Shown here: positions 1 to 8,406 of the stretch, in pieces
Position numbering within the stretch: the first letter of the stretch is position 1
Layout: each line of letters starts with the position of its first letter
Source: Candidatus Vogelbacteria bacterium
Lineage (GTDB): Bacteria; Patescibacteria; Paceibacteria; UBA9973; UBA12445
Assembly (NCBI GenBank): GCA_016201425.1
Contig: JACQCW010000092.1
Location: 1 to 14,004, forward strand
Direction of reading: 5' to 3'
DNA: 14,004 bases
Translations under genes and position numbers: made by a program
Notes under the pieces: generated by a model
Databases searched by the model: none
What the model saw: the letters and a program-made list of their open reading frames with translations, nothing else
What the model was told of the DNA's origin: nothing

Positions 1-444
1 CTAGCCCCGAGCTATCAGGTAGAGTTTGTAAAACTTCGTCCAAAATTGCGCCCGATTAAGGGCTCCCCGAAAGACTTTGGCATCGATGATATTATTAAAA
101 CCCTTTTCGAGCGGGTTTCACACCAAGTGATTCGAACGTCAAAAGATTTTCGGACCCTTGGTCGAATCTTCCTTCGGGCGACCGCGAACTCAAAACAATT
201 GCACACTTTTCTTTCGGACCCCGATATGACGGTGGGTGACTTGGAGGATATGACGATTCAATCTGGTTTCTCTTTGTGGCTTGAGCAGTCCATTGAAAAA
301 ATTCAAGCTAATCAAAAAGCCGGAACTAAGTTTTCTTCACAAGAAAAACTACTCTTGGTAGAGCTGCAGAAGCAATTAGATAAGGCCCTCAGTAAAAGTC
401 CAGCACGAGAAAAGTCATTCGATGCAGTAGAAGATGTAGAATAA
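1..444 (+). CDS. Unrecognised protein, 5'-truncated by the window edge
   Basis: The frame is open from base 1 and ends at TAA 442-444, so the visible 147 residues are the C-terminal part of a longer protein. A TTG at 46 is possible as a start but is unlikely, because the frame reads on upstream. I do not recognise a family. The visible part looks mainly helical and charged, and the last 50 residues are rich in Lys, Gln and Glu with no cysteine pairs, P-loop or obvious catalytic motif. The stop is only 9 nt before the istA start, on the same strand, so the gene probably belongs to the transposon operon. It could be an accessory or regulatory protein of an IS21-like element, or the tail of an interrupted host gene. 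I cannot choose between these. Confidence 0.6.
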   Translation, partial: LAPSYQVEFVKLRPKLRPIKGSPKDFGIDDIIKTLFERVSHQVIRTSKDFRTLGRIFLRATANSKQLHTFLSDPDMTVGDLEDMTIQSGFSLWLEQSIEKIQANQKAGTKFSSQEKLLLVELQKQLDKALSKSPAREKSFDAVEDVE

Positions 445-453
445 TGAAAATAT

Positions 454-1716
454 ATGTTACGACCCGAGGAGCGAGAACAAATCATTCGAGATTTAGCACG
501 AGGCACTCCCTTGGCCCAGATTTCACGGAAGCTCGGGAGGAGTCTTGGGACAATCTATAAGTATAAGATTCTTCACGAGCGGAAAGGCGTATTGGTTTCT
601 AGCGAACGTAAAGTCTCACAAAAAATCGTGCCGTTTGAAGAAGCGATTAGTTTACACATCAAGCGCGGTGAAACCAATGTGGCAAGGATCTTCCAGCATC
701 TGAGAAAGGATGGCTACCGTGGCAGTTATCCTCTTCTGAACACCTACATCCGGGGCACTGCGCAACACGGGCTCAAAAAATCATACCCACGGAGTATTCG
801 CATAGAAACAGAACCGGGCGAGCAAGCCCAAGTGGATTGGGGATCCTTTGGTACACTACGTATTAACGGTCGGAAAGAGAAGCTCTACGCCTTTGTTTAC
901 GTACTATCGTATAGCCGGGCGATCTACGTTGAATTTGTGGTCAGGCAGAATCAGCGGATTCTACAAAATTGCCATATTCATGCCTTCACTGAGCTTGGTA
1001 TCCCAAAAACGATCCTTTACGACAACATGAAAACGGTCGTTCTCGGTCGTAAGAAGCTATCGAATGGAGACAAACAGATTCTCTGGAATCCAACCTTTCA
1101 AGACTTCGCCCGCTTCTATGGCTTCAAGCCAATGGCTTGTCCCCCATATTGGCCCAGAGCGAAAGGAAAGGTAGAGGCGGGCGTGAAGTATCTACGGAAT
1201 AATCATGCGGCAAAGAATCTGTTCAAAAAAGATTTTTTCTCATTAGAACAATTAAACAAAGAAGCAAAAATCTGGCTTGATGGTGAGGCCAATCAACGGA
1301 AGCACGGCACAACAAAAGAGCAACCCCGACGACTCTGGAAAAAAGAAAAGCCCTTCTTGACGTTTCCCATCGGTGAAGCCTATAACCCGAGTCCTCTCCT
1401 CCATCGTCACAGCACCAAGGACGGACTTATTCAGTACAAGTCTGTTTTTTACTCCGTCCCGATGGACTATGCCCAAAAGAAGTTATTTATGCGAGAAAGT
1501 ATTCATCACGGTTTACCGACCTTAGAAATCTACGATCGGCACCAGCTCATCGCTCACCATGAGGTTAGTTTTAAACGCGGCGAATGGGTGGTTGATACGG
1601 CACATATGGCGAAAAGAAAGTCTGAGCTCGTGAAAGAAATGAAACAGAAACCAACTGGTTTGGCATCTTTAGTCGTGATGTCCAGAGATTTGGATTATTA
1701 TAATCGAACCGTTTAA
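454..1716 (+). CDS. istA: IS21-family transposase IstA (DDE integrase)
   Basis: This is the catalytic DDE recombinase of an IS21-type element, which cuts and joins the transposon ends with the help of IstB. The first 45 residues form a helix-turn-helix of the form REQIIRDLARGTPLAQISRKLG. The retroviral-integrase-like core follows, with the expected acids at D128 (QVDWG), D190 (YDNMK) and E241 (GKVEAGVKYLR). The C-terminal part carries the beta-rich region usual for IstA. At 420 residues it is within the family's normal length and appears intact. ATG 454 comes 9 nt after the preceding gene and has no Shine-Dalgarno sequence, so translation may be coupled. The stop is 4 nt before istB. The family call is secure; the exact element is unknown. 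Confidence 0.93.
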   Translation: MLRPEEREQIIRDLARGTPLAQISRKLGRSLGTIYKYKILHERKGVLVSSERKVSQKIVPFEEAISLHIKRGETNVARIFQHLRKDGYRGSYPLLNTYIRGTAQHGLKKSYPRSIRIETEPGEQAQVDWGSFGTLRINGRKEKLYAFVYVLSYSRAIYVEFVVRQNQRILQNCHIHAFTELGIPKTILYDNMKTVVLGRKKLSNGDKQILWNPTFQDFARFYGFKPMACPPYWPRAKGKVEAGVKYLRNNHAAKNLFKKDFFSLEQLNKEAKIWLDGEANQRKHGTTKEQPRRLWKKEKPFLTFPIGEAYNPSPLLHRHSTKDGLIQYKSVFYSVPMDYAQKKLFMRESIHHGLPTLEIYDRHQLIAHHEVSFKRGEWVVDTAHMAKRKSELVKEMKQKPTGLASLVVMSRDLDYYNRTV

Positions 1717-1720
1717 ATTT

Positions 1721-2542
1721 ATGGGACGAAAGAAAACACAGCTCTATACTTCTCCGCGGGTTGGTACCCAAGAAGAAAAGATCGCTCGCATGTGTTCCAT
1801 GCTTGAATTAACCGGGTTCGCTTCTTCTTTTAAGAACGTGGCTGAACGAGTGAACCATGATCAAGGAACTATTCACGATTTTATTGAGAACCTCCTGGAG
1901 AAAGAGATTCATTACCGAGAAGAAAATCGTATTATCAACTGGATCCAGCAGGCCCGTTTTCCTTTCCAAAAAACAATTGAACAGTTTGACTTCAAGTATC
2001 AACCGAGCATCGATCAACGGCTCGTGAATGAACTTTCTTCGTGTCGGTTTATTGGCAACGGAGAAAATGTGATTTTTCTCGGACCACCGGGTGTTGGAAA
2101 GACTCACCTTTCTATTGGACTAGGCCTGGAGGCAATTCAGCAAGGGTTTGATGCGAAGTTCGTGAAACTCGATGAATTCATAGACCGTGTTGAACGCGAG
2201 CGAATGGAGCATGAATCTGAGCCGAACTTCGCCTCGAAAGTCTTCAAACTTTATGTCCGACCACGGCTGTTGATCCTTGATGACATCGATTTTTACGATA
2301 CCGGCAAAGATGTCAGCACGGTGTTGTTTAAATTGATCTGCCAACGTTACGAAAAGAAATTATCGACCATCTTTACCTCCAATAAGCTCTTCAGTGATTG
2401 GGGTGGATTGTTTGGCAGCAAGGAACGAGCTGGCGCGGCCTTAGATCGGATTATTGAAAATGCTTCGATCATCAGCATTAAAGGTCATTCCTACCGTGTT
2501 CGAGATAAAGTGAAATTAAAACAGGTAGCTGCGGTTGCATAA
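1721..2542 (+). CDS. istB: IS21-family AAA+ helper ATPase IstB
   Basis: IstB is the DnaA/DnaC-like AAA+ ATPase that assembles on target DNA and activates IstA. The Walker A motif GPPGVGKT is at residues 121-128, Walker B LLILDD at 183-188 and the sensor-like TSN at 219-221. The family's closing signature IKGHSYRVRDK is near residue 253, and the typical lead-in FKYQPSID is at 91-98. At 273 residues it is slightly longer than many IstB proteins (about 250), the extra being at the N-terminus. Only 4 nt separate it from istA, so the two are almost certainly co-transcribed. No Shine-Dalgarno sequence precedes ATG 1721. All ATPase motifs look intact, so the element may be active. Confidence 0.93.
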   Translation: MGRKKTQLYTSPRVGTQEEKIARMCSMLELTGFASSFKNVAERVNHDQGTIHDFIENLLEKEIHYREENRIINWIQQARFPFQKTIEQFDFKYQPSIDQRLVNELSSCRFIGNGENVIFLGPPGVGKTHLSIGLGLEAIQQGFDAKFVKLDEFIDRVERERMEHESEPNFASKVFKLYVRPRLLILDDIDFYDTGKDVSTVLFKLICQRYEKKLSTIFTSNKLFSDWGGLFGSKERAGAALDRIIENASIISIKGHSYRVRDKVKLKQVAAVA

Positions 2543-2562
2543 TTTCCTACCATTTCTCCAAT

Positions 2563-3636
2563 ATGACCAATCTTCGCGAAAAGGAATACTACGAAGCGCT
2601 CTACGACAAACTTACTGTCGAAGATTGTCGTCGCGTTGAGGAGTCGGTTAATAACAATATCGACTTTTCTGACGCGCCCGAAGAGTTTCAAGGAGAAGAG
2701 GGACATGAGCGTGGGAGACACGTCTTGTCTGGTCTCATGCTGTACTTCAAAAAAGGTGAAGCGTTTCGAAAAAAATCCGACACGATCCATGACTGGATGG
2801 CACGGGATCGAGCTAAGGATGAGCAGCTCTACAAAGCGATTCAACCAACGGAAGTTATTTGTTTACACTGCGGCCTCACAATGACATCTAAGAGCCGAGA
2901 ACTTGTCGAGCGTGAAGGTCAAGAACGAGTGCTCTTCATGTTTAAGTGCTCAAACTGCAAACGTGCTCGAGCAATTTGGGAAGGTGGTGCAGAATGGGAT
3001 CCGAGGAATCCCTGCCCGAAGTGCCAAACTCTTATGGAGCACACGGATAAGCGAGTCGGCGATGTCATTACCACCACTGAGACCTGTCCAAAGTGCAAGC
3101 ACCAGGAGTCTTTTGATTTCGATTTAGGAAAGACCTATCCTCCCGAACCTGTTGATCCTCATTTTGAAGAAGATCGAAAAAAGTACTGCCTCTCAAACGA
3201 AGAGGGAATGGAATATGTGATCCAACAAGATAATATCGAGCGGCTGCTCAATCAGATAAAAGACGAAAAAGAAAATAAGGCTGCATACGACGCTGCAGCA
3301 AAAATACAAACTCTTTCCGTTGCCCAGCTTCAGCAGCTCCTGAACCCTATTTTGCAAAAGGCTGGGTACATCAACTTCGCGCTAGGGAAACCAGAATTTA
3401 TGCGAGGCGTGGCGATAGAGTTTGCTATGCAAGACACAAAAACTGATCGAGCCTCACATGAAAGCTCTAAATTCTTAAAGAAGCTTATTGAAGAGACACT
3501 AAAGGAAACGAATTGGCGTTTGATGAACGAGGGAGTTACCTATCGGCTAGGCTTCTTGTCTGGACGGCTTAAAGGTGTGGAGGGCGAAGAGTCTTTGTTG
3601 GAACTGGCGAAAAAGTCTTTGAAAAATATCCCTTGA
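2563..3636 (+). CDS. Double zinc-ribbon protein, possible third or fourth gene of the IS21-like operon
   Basis: I do not recognise a named family. The centre holds four CxxC knuckles (C100/C103, C129/C132, C151/C154, C175/C178). These are the spacings expected of two consecutive zinc ribbons, and the middle pairs have CSNC and CPKC character. The N-terminal 95 residues are acidic and helical; the C-terminal 150 are mostly helical with no catalytic motif. The gene starts 20 nt after istB on the same strand, is of similar composition, and is followed by an intergenic region with repeats. It is therefore likely a transposon-encoded accessory protein. By loose analogy with the zinc-binding TniQ of Tn7-like elements it could help choose targets, but it lacks a recognisable TniQ signature. 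A cargo gene or transcription factor is also possible. Confidence 0.75.
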   Translation: MTNLREKEYYEALYDKLTVEDCRRVEESVNNNIDFSDAPEEFQGEEGHERGRHVLSGLMLYFKKGEAFRKKSDTIHDWMARDRAKDEQLYKAIQPTEVICLHCGLTMTSKSRELVEREGQERVLFMFKCSNCKRARAIWEGGAEWDPRNPCPKCQTLMEHTDKRVGDVITTTETCPKCKHQESFDFDLGKTYPPEPVDPHFEEDRKKYCLSNEEGMEYVIQQDNIERLLNQIKDEKENKAAYDAAAKIQTLSVAQLQQLLNPILQKAGYINFALGKPEFMRGVAIEFAMQDTKTDRASHESSKFLKKLIEETLKETNWRLMNEGVTYRLGFLSGRLKGVEGEESLLELAKKSLKNIP

Positions 3637-3682
3637 GCTCTGAGAAGGATTAATGGCCGCGCTCTGGCCGCTAACTTGCTGA

Positions 3683-3860
3683 ATATTGCCCCTGCTTCCT
3701 TTCGGAGGAAATTTTTCACATAGTATTTTAGCACGTCCTTTGAGGGGACATTAGTATGCTTCATTTTTCTTTGGTCTGGAATAAGAGTATACTTTAATAG
3801 CTCTTAGAAAAGAGATCTTTACTAGCGTTAGTGCTTGTTTATTGTCATATTGCCCCTGCT
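3683..3860. repeat. Pair of exact 14-bp direct repeats
   Basis: ATATTGCCCCTGCT occurs at 3683-3696 and again at 3847-3860, 164 bp apart start to start. The flanks of the two copies do not match, so the repeat is sharply bounded. IS21-family and Tn7-like elements carry short repeated transposase-binding sites at their ends, and this pair lies just after the transposon operon, so end-binding sites are the preferred reading. A binding site for a regulator of either neighbouring operon is the alternative. Confidence 0.55.
3696..3716 (+). terminator. Possible weak rho-independent terminator after the transposon operon
   Basis: A 5-bp stem (TTCCT at 3696-3700 with AGGAA at 3706-3710) encloses a TTCGG loop and is followed by A and five T residues. 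It lies 59 nt after the stop of the zinc-ribbon gene. The stem is short and the upstream copy of the 14-bp repeat overlaps its first base, so the call is tentative. Confidence 0.35.
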
Positions 3861-3936
3861 ACAAAAACTCCTCGGGACTGAGTCAGTACGCCTCTACGCA
3901 TTATGAAAATAGGTTACAGAAAGATTGACATTTTCC

Positions 3937-4755
3937 ATGCCGCTGCCTTCCTTGGAAGTAATTAAAGAATGGAAAATAGCTGATCTTAGAAATTGGCTTA
4001 CTGATCCAGGCACGCAGGAAGGCTGGGACTACGATTTTAAGTTAGATCTACCCGACTCGCGAAACGATAAGGAAAAGTCTAGTGTAAGATCTTGTTACTG
4101 TAGTTTTGCAAACTCCAGGGATGGTATTATTTTTTACGGCATAGATGATAATAAACAGATACAGGGGTTGGGGTATGATCATAACTTCAAGAATAGAGTC
4201 AGTCACATTTTGAGTAGTGACGTGTTTCCTCAGATTAAGGAGTGGGATTTATTCCATGTAATCTATACAACAACCAGAAAACGGAAATGCGTTTATCTTG
4301 TTTTAGTAAAAGAAAGTTTCTACTCCGATAAGCCACATGTCACGGACGGAAGAATTTGGGTTAGGGAAAATGGCCACCGAGATTATATTAAGACTGGTGT
4401 TGACATACAGCGACATTTCTTACTTCCTGATAAGTTATTTCCTAAATACACGAACATAATAATCTTTATTTTAGAGAACATTATTAAGAACTACCAAGGC
4501 CATATTCCTTTTTTTGACAGCTTAGTACTGGCCAGGTTCAAACACTTTCTTCAGGAGTCCTGTGCCAACGATTTACGGCGGGATGTTTTTATTCCGATTT
4601 TGAACAATATAGTCGAGCTAGAGGGCCGTATGCCCGTGCTAAGCGATGGGTACGCTAAGATGATGAACGTACAAGGTAGTGCCTGGGAGGCCAAAAAGAA
4701 TGAGGCTGACGACATTGCGCAGCAACTAATTGACGCATTGCGGAGGGCTAGTTAA
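3937..4755 (+). CDS. Schlafen/AlbA_2-domain protein
   Basis: Residues about 15-155 match the AlbA_2 (Schlafen, formerly AAA_4 or DUF296-type divergent) fold. There is an acidic strand YDFKLDLP at 32-39, then the hallmark CSFANSRDGIIFYGIDD at 55-71, then a short G-rich turn. Family members bind nucleic acid, and in vertebrate Schlafens the fold is an RNase that cleaves tRNA. Here the usual EFK becomes DFK, so catalysis is uncertain. The C-terminal 115 residues are helical and unrecognised. The start could be ATG 3937 (chosen) or TTG 3925 four codons earlier; stops at 3904 and 3910 exclude anything further upstream. The stop is 5 nt before the large nuclease gene, so the two form an operon. Nine of 17 arginines use AGA or AGG, unlike the terminase gene. 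Role in defence is inferred from the partner. Confidence 0.8.
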   Translation: MPLPSLEVIKEWKIADLRNWLTDPGTQEGWDYDFKLDLPDSRNDKEKSSVRSCYCSFANSRDGIIFYGIDDNKQIQGLGYDHNFKNRVSHILSSDVFPQIKEWDLFHVIYTTTRKRKCVYLVLVKESFYSDKPHVTDGRIWVRENGHRDYIKTGVDIQRHFLLPDKLFPKYTNIIIFILENIIKNYQGHIPFFDSLVLARFKHFLQESCANDLRRDVFIPILNNIVELEGRMPVLSDGYAKMMNVQGSAWEAKKNEADDIAQQLIDALRRAS

Positions 4756-4760
4756 CCTAC

Positions 4761-7700
4761 ATGTCTAAATCAGGACAAAATAACTACAAGGGTGTAAATG
4801 CACAAGCGTGGGCAGCGATGTCCCTTTTTATGCAGTTCATTCGAGACCCACAGTTTGTACATATCCAACTCGAGGGCGTGGGATTTGATGACTTTGACCT
4901 GGTGTTCGATAGTGGGAAGAAGATCATTTGTGAGTCTAAAGATAGGAAGGAAAAGTTTAGCTATCCCCAACTTAAGTTAGTGCTAGATAAAATATTGACA
5001 CGAGGTACTTTAGGAGAAAAGGACGAGATTCTAGTTATTTGTAGCTCTTTAAACGACGAACTGTATTCTGACATTAAAAATGTAAAGTTTTTTGAAAAAC
5101 AGGAGATTAAATTTAAACAAAAGGGGTATTCCGATAAACACATTGTTCTGTTACGGCGGGTCAACCTTTGGCGCGTTCCGCCTAGGTTTAACGAGGAGGT
5201 TGTATTTTCTTTATTTGCTGAGCTAATTAATTTCTGGATCCCAGCCGATGAGATAATCCGTTGTGTTCACCAAATACTTGTTCAAGAAATATATAAGGGG
5301 TCGGCACAAGGACGTATTTATAGTAGGGCGGATATGTTGAAGCAGATAGAACAAATTAAGATTGAAGTACAGCATCGTAGTGATTTCTTTAATAACCAGG
5401 AGCGTAAAAGAAGGCAGTTTTCCAAGTTAGAAAAAGATGTCAGCAAAAATGGCATAAAGTGGGGCACGGGGTCAGTATCAGCATTCTCAACACGTTGGGA
5501 TCTCATGTCATTTGCGATCGACCGTCTAAAACAGCGTAATGATTTGAACTTGAAACTGTGGAACGACCTATGGCAACTTAATCGGGTATACTACTTTACG
5601 TTTGGCATCTTTTCCGTCTTCAAGAATAATCTCAATACTGACGAGAATAAAAAATACGTTTTATTATATATAAATAATTACACTAAATCAATTCGTGGAT
5701 TTTACCGTTCCGATTTTTTTGATGTTGATGTCGTTAAAATTGTAACTACAATTATTGAGGGTGATGATGGTACTAGGTACCTTAACGATGCATTTTCCAT
5801 TGTTCGTGATTTAATCACGTTCAGTGTGAATGAGTACTTCTATGCAAAAAACACCGGATATGACGAGAGGAAATGGGAAAAAGAGGAAATATGTAAACTC
5901 CTTAGTAATATCTACGATCGGTCAAATGAACCATTGAAAAATAAAATTTTTCATCTTCTGATCAGTGCATTTAATATTACAGAGGATGATTCAGAATTTA
6001 GTGATCATACTCCCCGTGCCGTCTACTACATTATCAATAAATGGCTCTCAGAGGATTTTGCACGCAGATTCCCCCAGATCGTGAAGATTATTGCAGATCA
6101 ATACGATCGTTATTACAGACAGTTTAGCAAAAAAATTTCTTTCATTGGTTGGGAGCATATGGGTGGGGGCATTTCTTTTTCTGGTAACCACCATATGTCG
6201 GATCGCCATTTTATCCACTACATCTTGTCGCCGGCAATCAGAAAATATTACGAAAGCGATCAAGTAAAAGGATGGGATTTTATTAAGCGTTGCTGCATTG
6301 TCAAGACCTCGCGGGTTAGTAAGCAAAGGCCGGATTTTCTTAATCGATCTGTCCTACAGCTTGTGATTAGCCGCTACGCATCGGAGGACGGGGGCGTATC
6401 TAAAGAAGCATTCGGAATTCTTAAAGAATATATTCTGGCCAGGAAAGGCATCCCTCATAAGTCTGATCTTGTCTTCCAATCCATCGTTGGTTATGAAATG
6501 ACGGATGAAAAGAAATGGAAACTCGTCAAACTTTCAACTGACAAATATGAGCTACCGGTCAATCCGTTCGCTCAACAAATTGTCACACAACTGGCTAAGA
6601 ATGGACACATGCAAGCGAAGGCCGAGTTTGCAAGATGGTTCCAAAATCCAAAGTTTTACGAGAGCTTCCTGTTTGATATGAATGTTTCACGCAGCATACG
6701 ACAATTACTAGACACGGATATAGATTTTGCAATCGAGCTAACTAAGAAACTAGTAGTTAGTGAGCACATCAAAAATGAGGGTGATGACCGTTTCGGAGCC
6801 TTCGATATTGCCGAGCTTGTTCAACAAATACTTCAAAAAGATTATTCAAAAGGACTTTCAATCCTCCGGATATTGGAGGATGAACCGATATTAAGCAAGG
6901 GGCAGCAAATCATTTATGCATACGGAACACATAATCATCACGGTAATGACGAGTCGGACGATTTAGACCTGCTGCTTAAAGTTTATACTGAGGTTATTGA
7001 TCCATTCTTAAATAAATACCATAACTCAAATAAGGAAATATGCGAAAGATTACCACAGAATGGTTGTCGAGAGGCCTACGTTCAATTTGCGGTTCGGTTA
7101 GCACAAAAGAAAAAAATTTCTGAAGCAGTTAGGATTATCAAGATTTTTATTGATGATCCTCATCCCTACCTTCCCGGTTTGGATCCAAACGATCCTAAGG
7201 TTGAATATAGTGACCATCGCCGCATCGAAAATGGTGAAGAACCCCATACAATTACTTCTGTGCGTGGTTGGTGCGGGTGGGCATTAATGAAATGCTCGAT
7301 ACTGGATGGCCGGCAACAAATCCCGGAACTAATCGCTTTAACAAAAAAGTTGTCTAAGGATCCAAATTATTACGTGGTTCATATGTCGTGTTTTTCCTTA
7401 TCGCAGCTTGCTCGTAACCGCCTGACCGTTTTGCCATCGGATCCAGATAGATTGTTCTTTAATGATGATAAAGAAACGGCCCTTCGGATGTCTAAGGAAG
7501 TTGAAGGTATTGCTTTCGACTTGCTTCGTGAATTAGCTATATGGCCACAATTGGTCCAAAAAGCGATGGCAAAGAGTATACTACATTTGTTTGAGTATAT
7601 TCGAGGGCTTAATGAGCAACAATCTTTGGAGTTGGCTGTGCTCATCACCGGCCTACACAAAGAGGCGCTTAAAGAGGCAGCACCATTCCTCATATACTTG

Positions 7701-8378
7701 GCTGAGTTTCGGAAACGGGCATTTATTAAATGGAAGTTTAGTGCGCCTGGATTATACGATGATTTAGGGCCTGATCACTATGATGCATCGAAGTTTGAAA
7801 AGATAATACTTGACACGATTGATCAGCTTTCGAAAGATGATCCTGATGATTGCTTCCCAATCGCATCATCTGCCGAGCACGCAATGCGTGAGCTAGCTAG
7901 TTCGGACGCTGAGAGAAAACAGTACAAAAACCTCGCGTTAAAGTATTTTGACCTAGTAACAAAGAAATATGGTCATCGCATTTTCACTCTGATATACGGA
8001 GTTATCGAGAAGGAGCTAGCTACTACTAATGAATTTTCGGAACGATGGTTCCAGCTATTCCTAAAGTGTCTAGCTATAGAAGCCAAATTTTATGAAGATT
8101 CGCGGGCCTCGGGTAACTTTGAGAAGATTCGGTGGTATCCGTCCTTATATCATTCAAAAATACTTGAGCTCGTAAATAAAGCTTTTGGGCCAGAGAAGTT
8201 CATACAAGCAGCTAAGACCTTCTTCTCCTTCCCTAAAGAGCTCGAGTTGTACGAATCGGATGAGTTAGTCGCAATTATTAACGACCTAGCAAAAAAGAAA
8301 AATGAAGACGCAATGAAAATCATTAACATTCTAATAGAAAGAAATCCAAGTAAGTATTGGGAGTTGCGTCTCAAATAA
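4761..8378 (+). CDS. Large protein with Cap4-like PD-(D/E)xK nuclease and long helical scaffold
   Basis: The protein has 1205 residues. The N-terminal 80 resemble the Cap4/DUF4297-type endonuclease found on many antiphage effectors: YKGVNAQAWAAM (9-20), an acidic strand LEGVGFDDFDLVF (37-49) and ICESKD (56-61). E38, D43/D44/D46 and E58-x-K60 are the likely PD-(D/E)xK residues. A helical segment follows to about residue 215, and from there to the end the protein is almost all helix, perhaps HEAT- or TPR-like. No Walker A motif is present, so it is not a STAND/Avs protein of the usual plan. Two Gly/His-rich patches (about 465-485 and 720-735) stand out. A GGAGG lies in the end of the Schlafen gene, 14 nt before ATG 4761. 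Strongly AT-rich in parts. Probably an abortive-infection-type effector that uses its scaffold to sense phage; this is inference. Confidence 0.75.
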   Translation: MSKSGQNNYKGVNAQAWAAMSLFMQFIRDPQFVHIQLEGVGFDDFDLVFDSGKKIICESKDRKEKFSYPQLKLVLDKILTRGTLGEKDEILVICSSLNDELYSDIKNVKFFEKQEIKFKQKGYSDKHIVLLRRVNLWRVPPRFNEEVVFSLFAELINFWIPADEIIRCVHQILVQEIYKGSAQGRIYSRADMLKQIEQIKIEVQHRSDFFNNQERKRRQFSKLEKDVSKNGIKWGTGSVSAFSTRWDLMSFAIDRLKQRNDLNLKLWNDLWQLNRVYYFTFGIFSVFKNNLNTDENKKYVLLYINNYTKSIRGFYRSDFFDVDVVKIVTTIIEGDDGTRYLNDAFSIVRDLITFSVNEYFYAKNTGYDERKWEKEEICKLLSNIYDRSNEPLKNKIFHLLISAFNITEDDSEFSDHTPRAVYYIINKWLSEDFARRFPQIVKIIADQYDRYYRQFSKKISFIGWEHMGGGISFSGNHHMSDRHFIHYILSPAIRKYYESDQVKGWDFIKRCCIVKTSRVSKQRPDFLNRSVLQLVISRYASEDGGVSKEAFGILKEYILARKGIPHKSDLVFQSIVGYEMTDEKKWKLVKLSTDKYELPVNPFAQQIVTQLAKNGHMQAKAEFARWFQNPKFYESFLFDMNVSRSIRQLLDTDIDFAIELTKKLVVSEHIKNEGDDRFGAFDIAELVQQILQKDYSKGLSILRILEDEPILSKGQQIIYAYGTHNHHGNDESDDLDLLLKVYTEVIDPFLNKYHNSNKEICERLPQNGCREAYVQFAVRLAQKKKISEAVRIIKIFIDDPHPYLPGLDPNDPKVEYSDHRRIENGEEPHTITSVRGWCGWALMKCSILDGRQQIPELIALTKKLSKDPNYYVVHMSCFSLSQLARNRLTVLPSDPDRLFFNDDKETALRMSKEVEGIAFDLLRELAIWPQLVQKAMAKSILHLFEYIRGLNEQQSLELAVLITGLHKEALKEAAPFLIYLAEFRKRAFIKWKFSAPGLYDDLGPDHYDASKFEKIILDTIDQLSKDDPDDCFPIASSAEHAMRELASSDAERKQYKNLALKYFDLVTKKYGHRIFTLIYGVIEKELATTNEFSERWFQLFLKCLAIEAKFYEDSRASGNFEKIRWYPSLYHSKILELVNKAFGPEKFIQAAKTFFSFPKELELYESDELVAIINDLAKKKNEDAMKIINILIERNPSKYWELRLK

Positions 8379-8406
8379 GTTATGTGGGAATATCCAGATT
8401 CTAAAA

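Larger units (their letters stand above)
3637..3936. other. Intergenic region between the transposon operon and the Schlafen gene
   Basis: About 300 bases with no supportable gene. It holds an exact 14-bp direct repeat, a weak terminator-like hairpin (3696-3716) and a second small hairpin near 3735-3750 (GTCC and GGAC arms). A TATACT hexamer at 3788-3793 could be a -10 box but lacks a convincing -35. The promoter of the Schlafen-nuclease operon should lie here, but I cannot place it with confidence. The right end of the IS21-like element is also expected here or nearby; without the left end, inverted repeats cannot be matched. Confidence 0.5.

Noticed and set aside
3651..3675. GGCCGC repeated twice after the zinc-ribbon gene as a terminator
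   Set aside because: The arms give only a 4-bp GGCC stem and no T run follows.
3938..3953. A third copy of the 14-bp repeat at the Schlafen gene start
   Set aside because: It needs one mismatch and one inserted base and overlaps coding sequence, so it is too loose to annotate.
4761..8378. STAND or AAA+ ATPase centre, as in Avs proteins
   Set aside because: No GxxxxGK[ST] motif could be found; the nearest, WGTGSVS at about residue 237, lacks the lysine.
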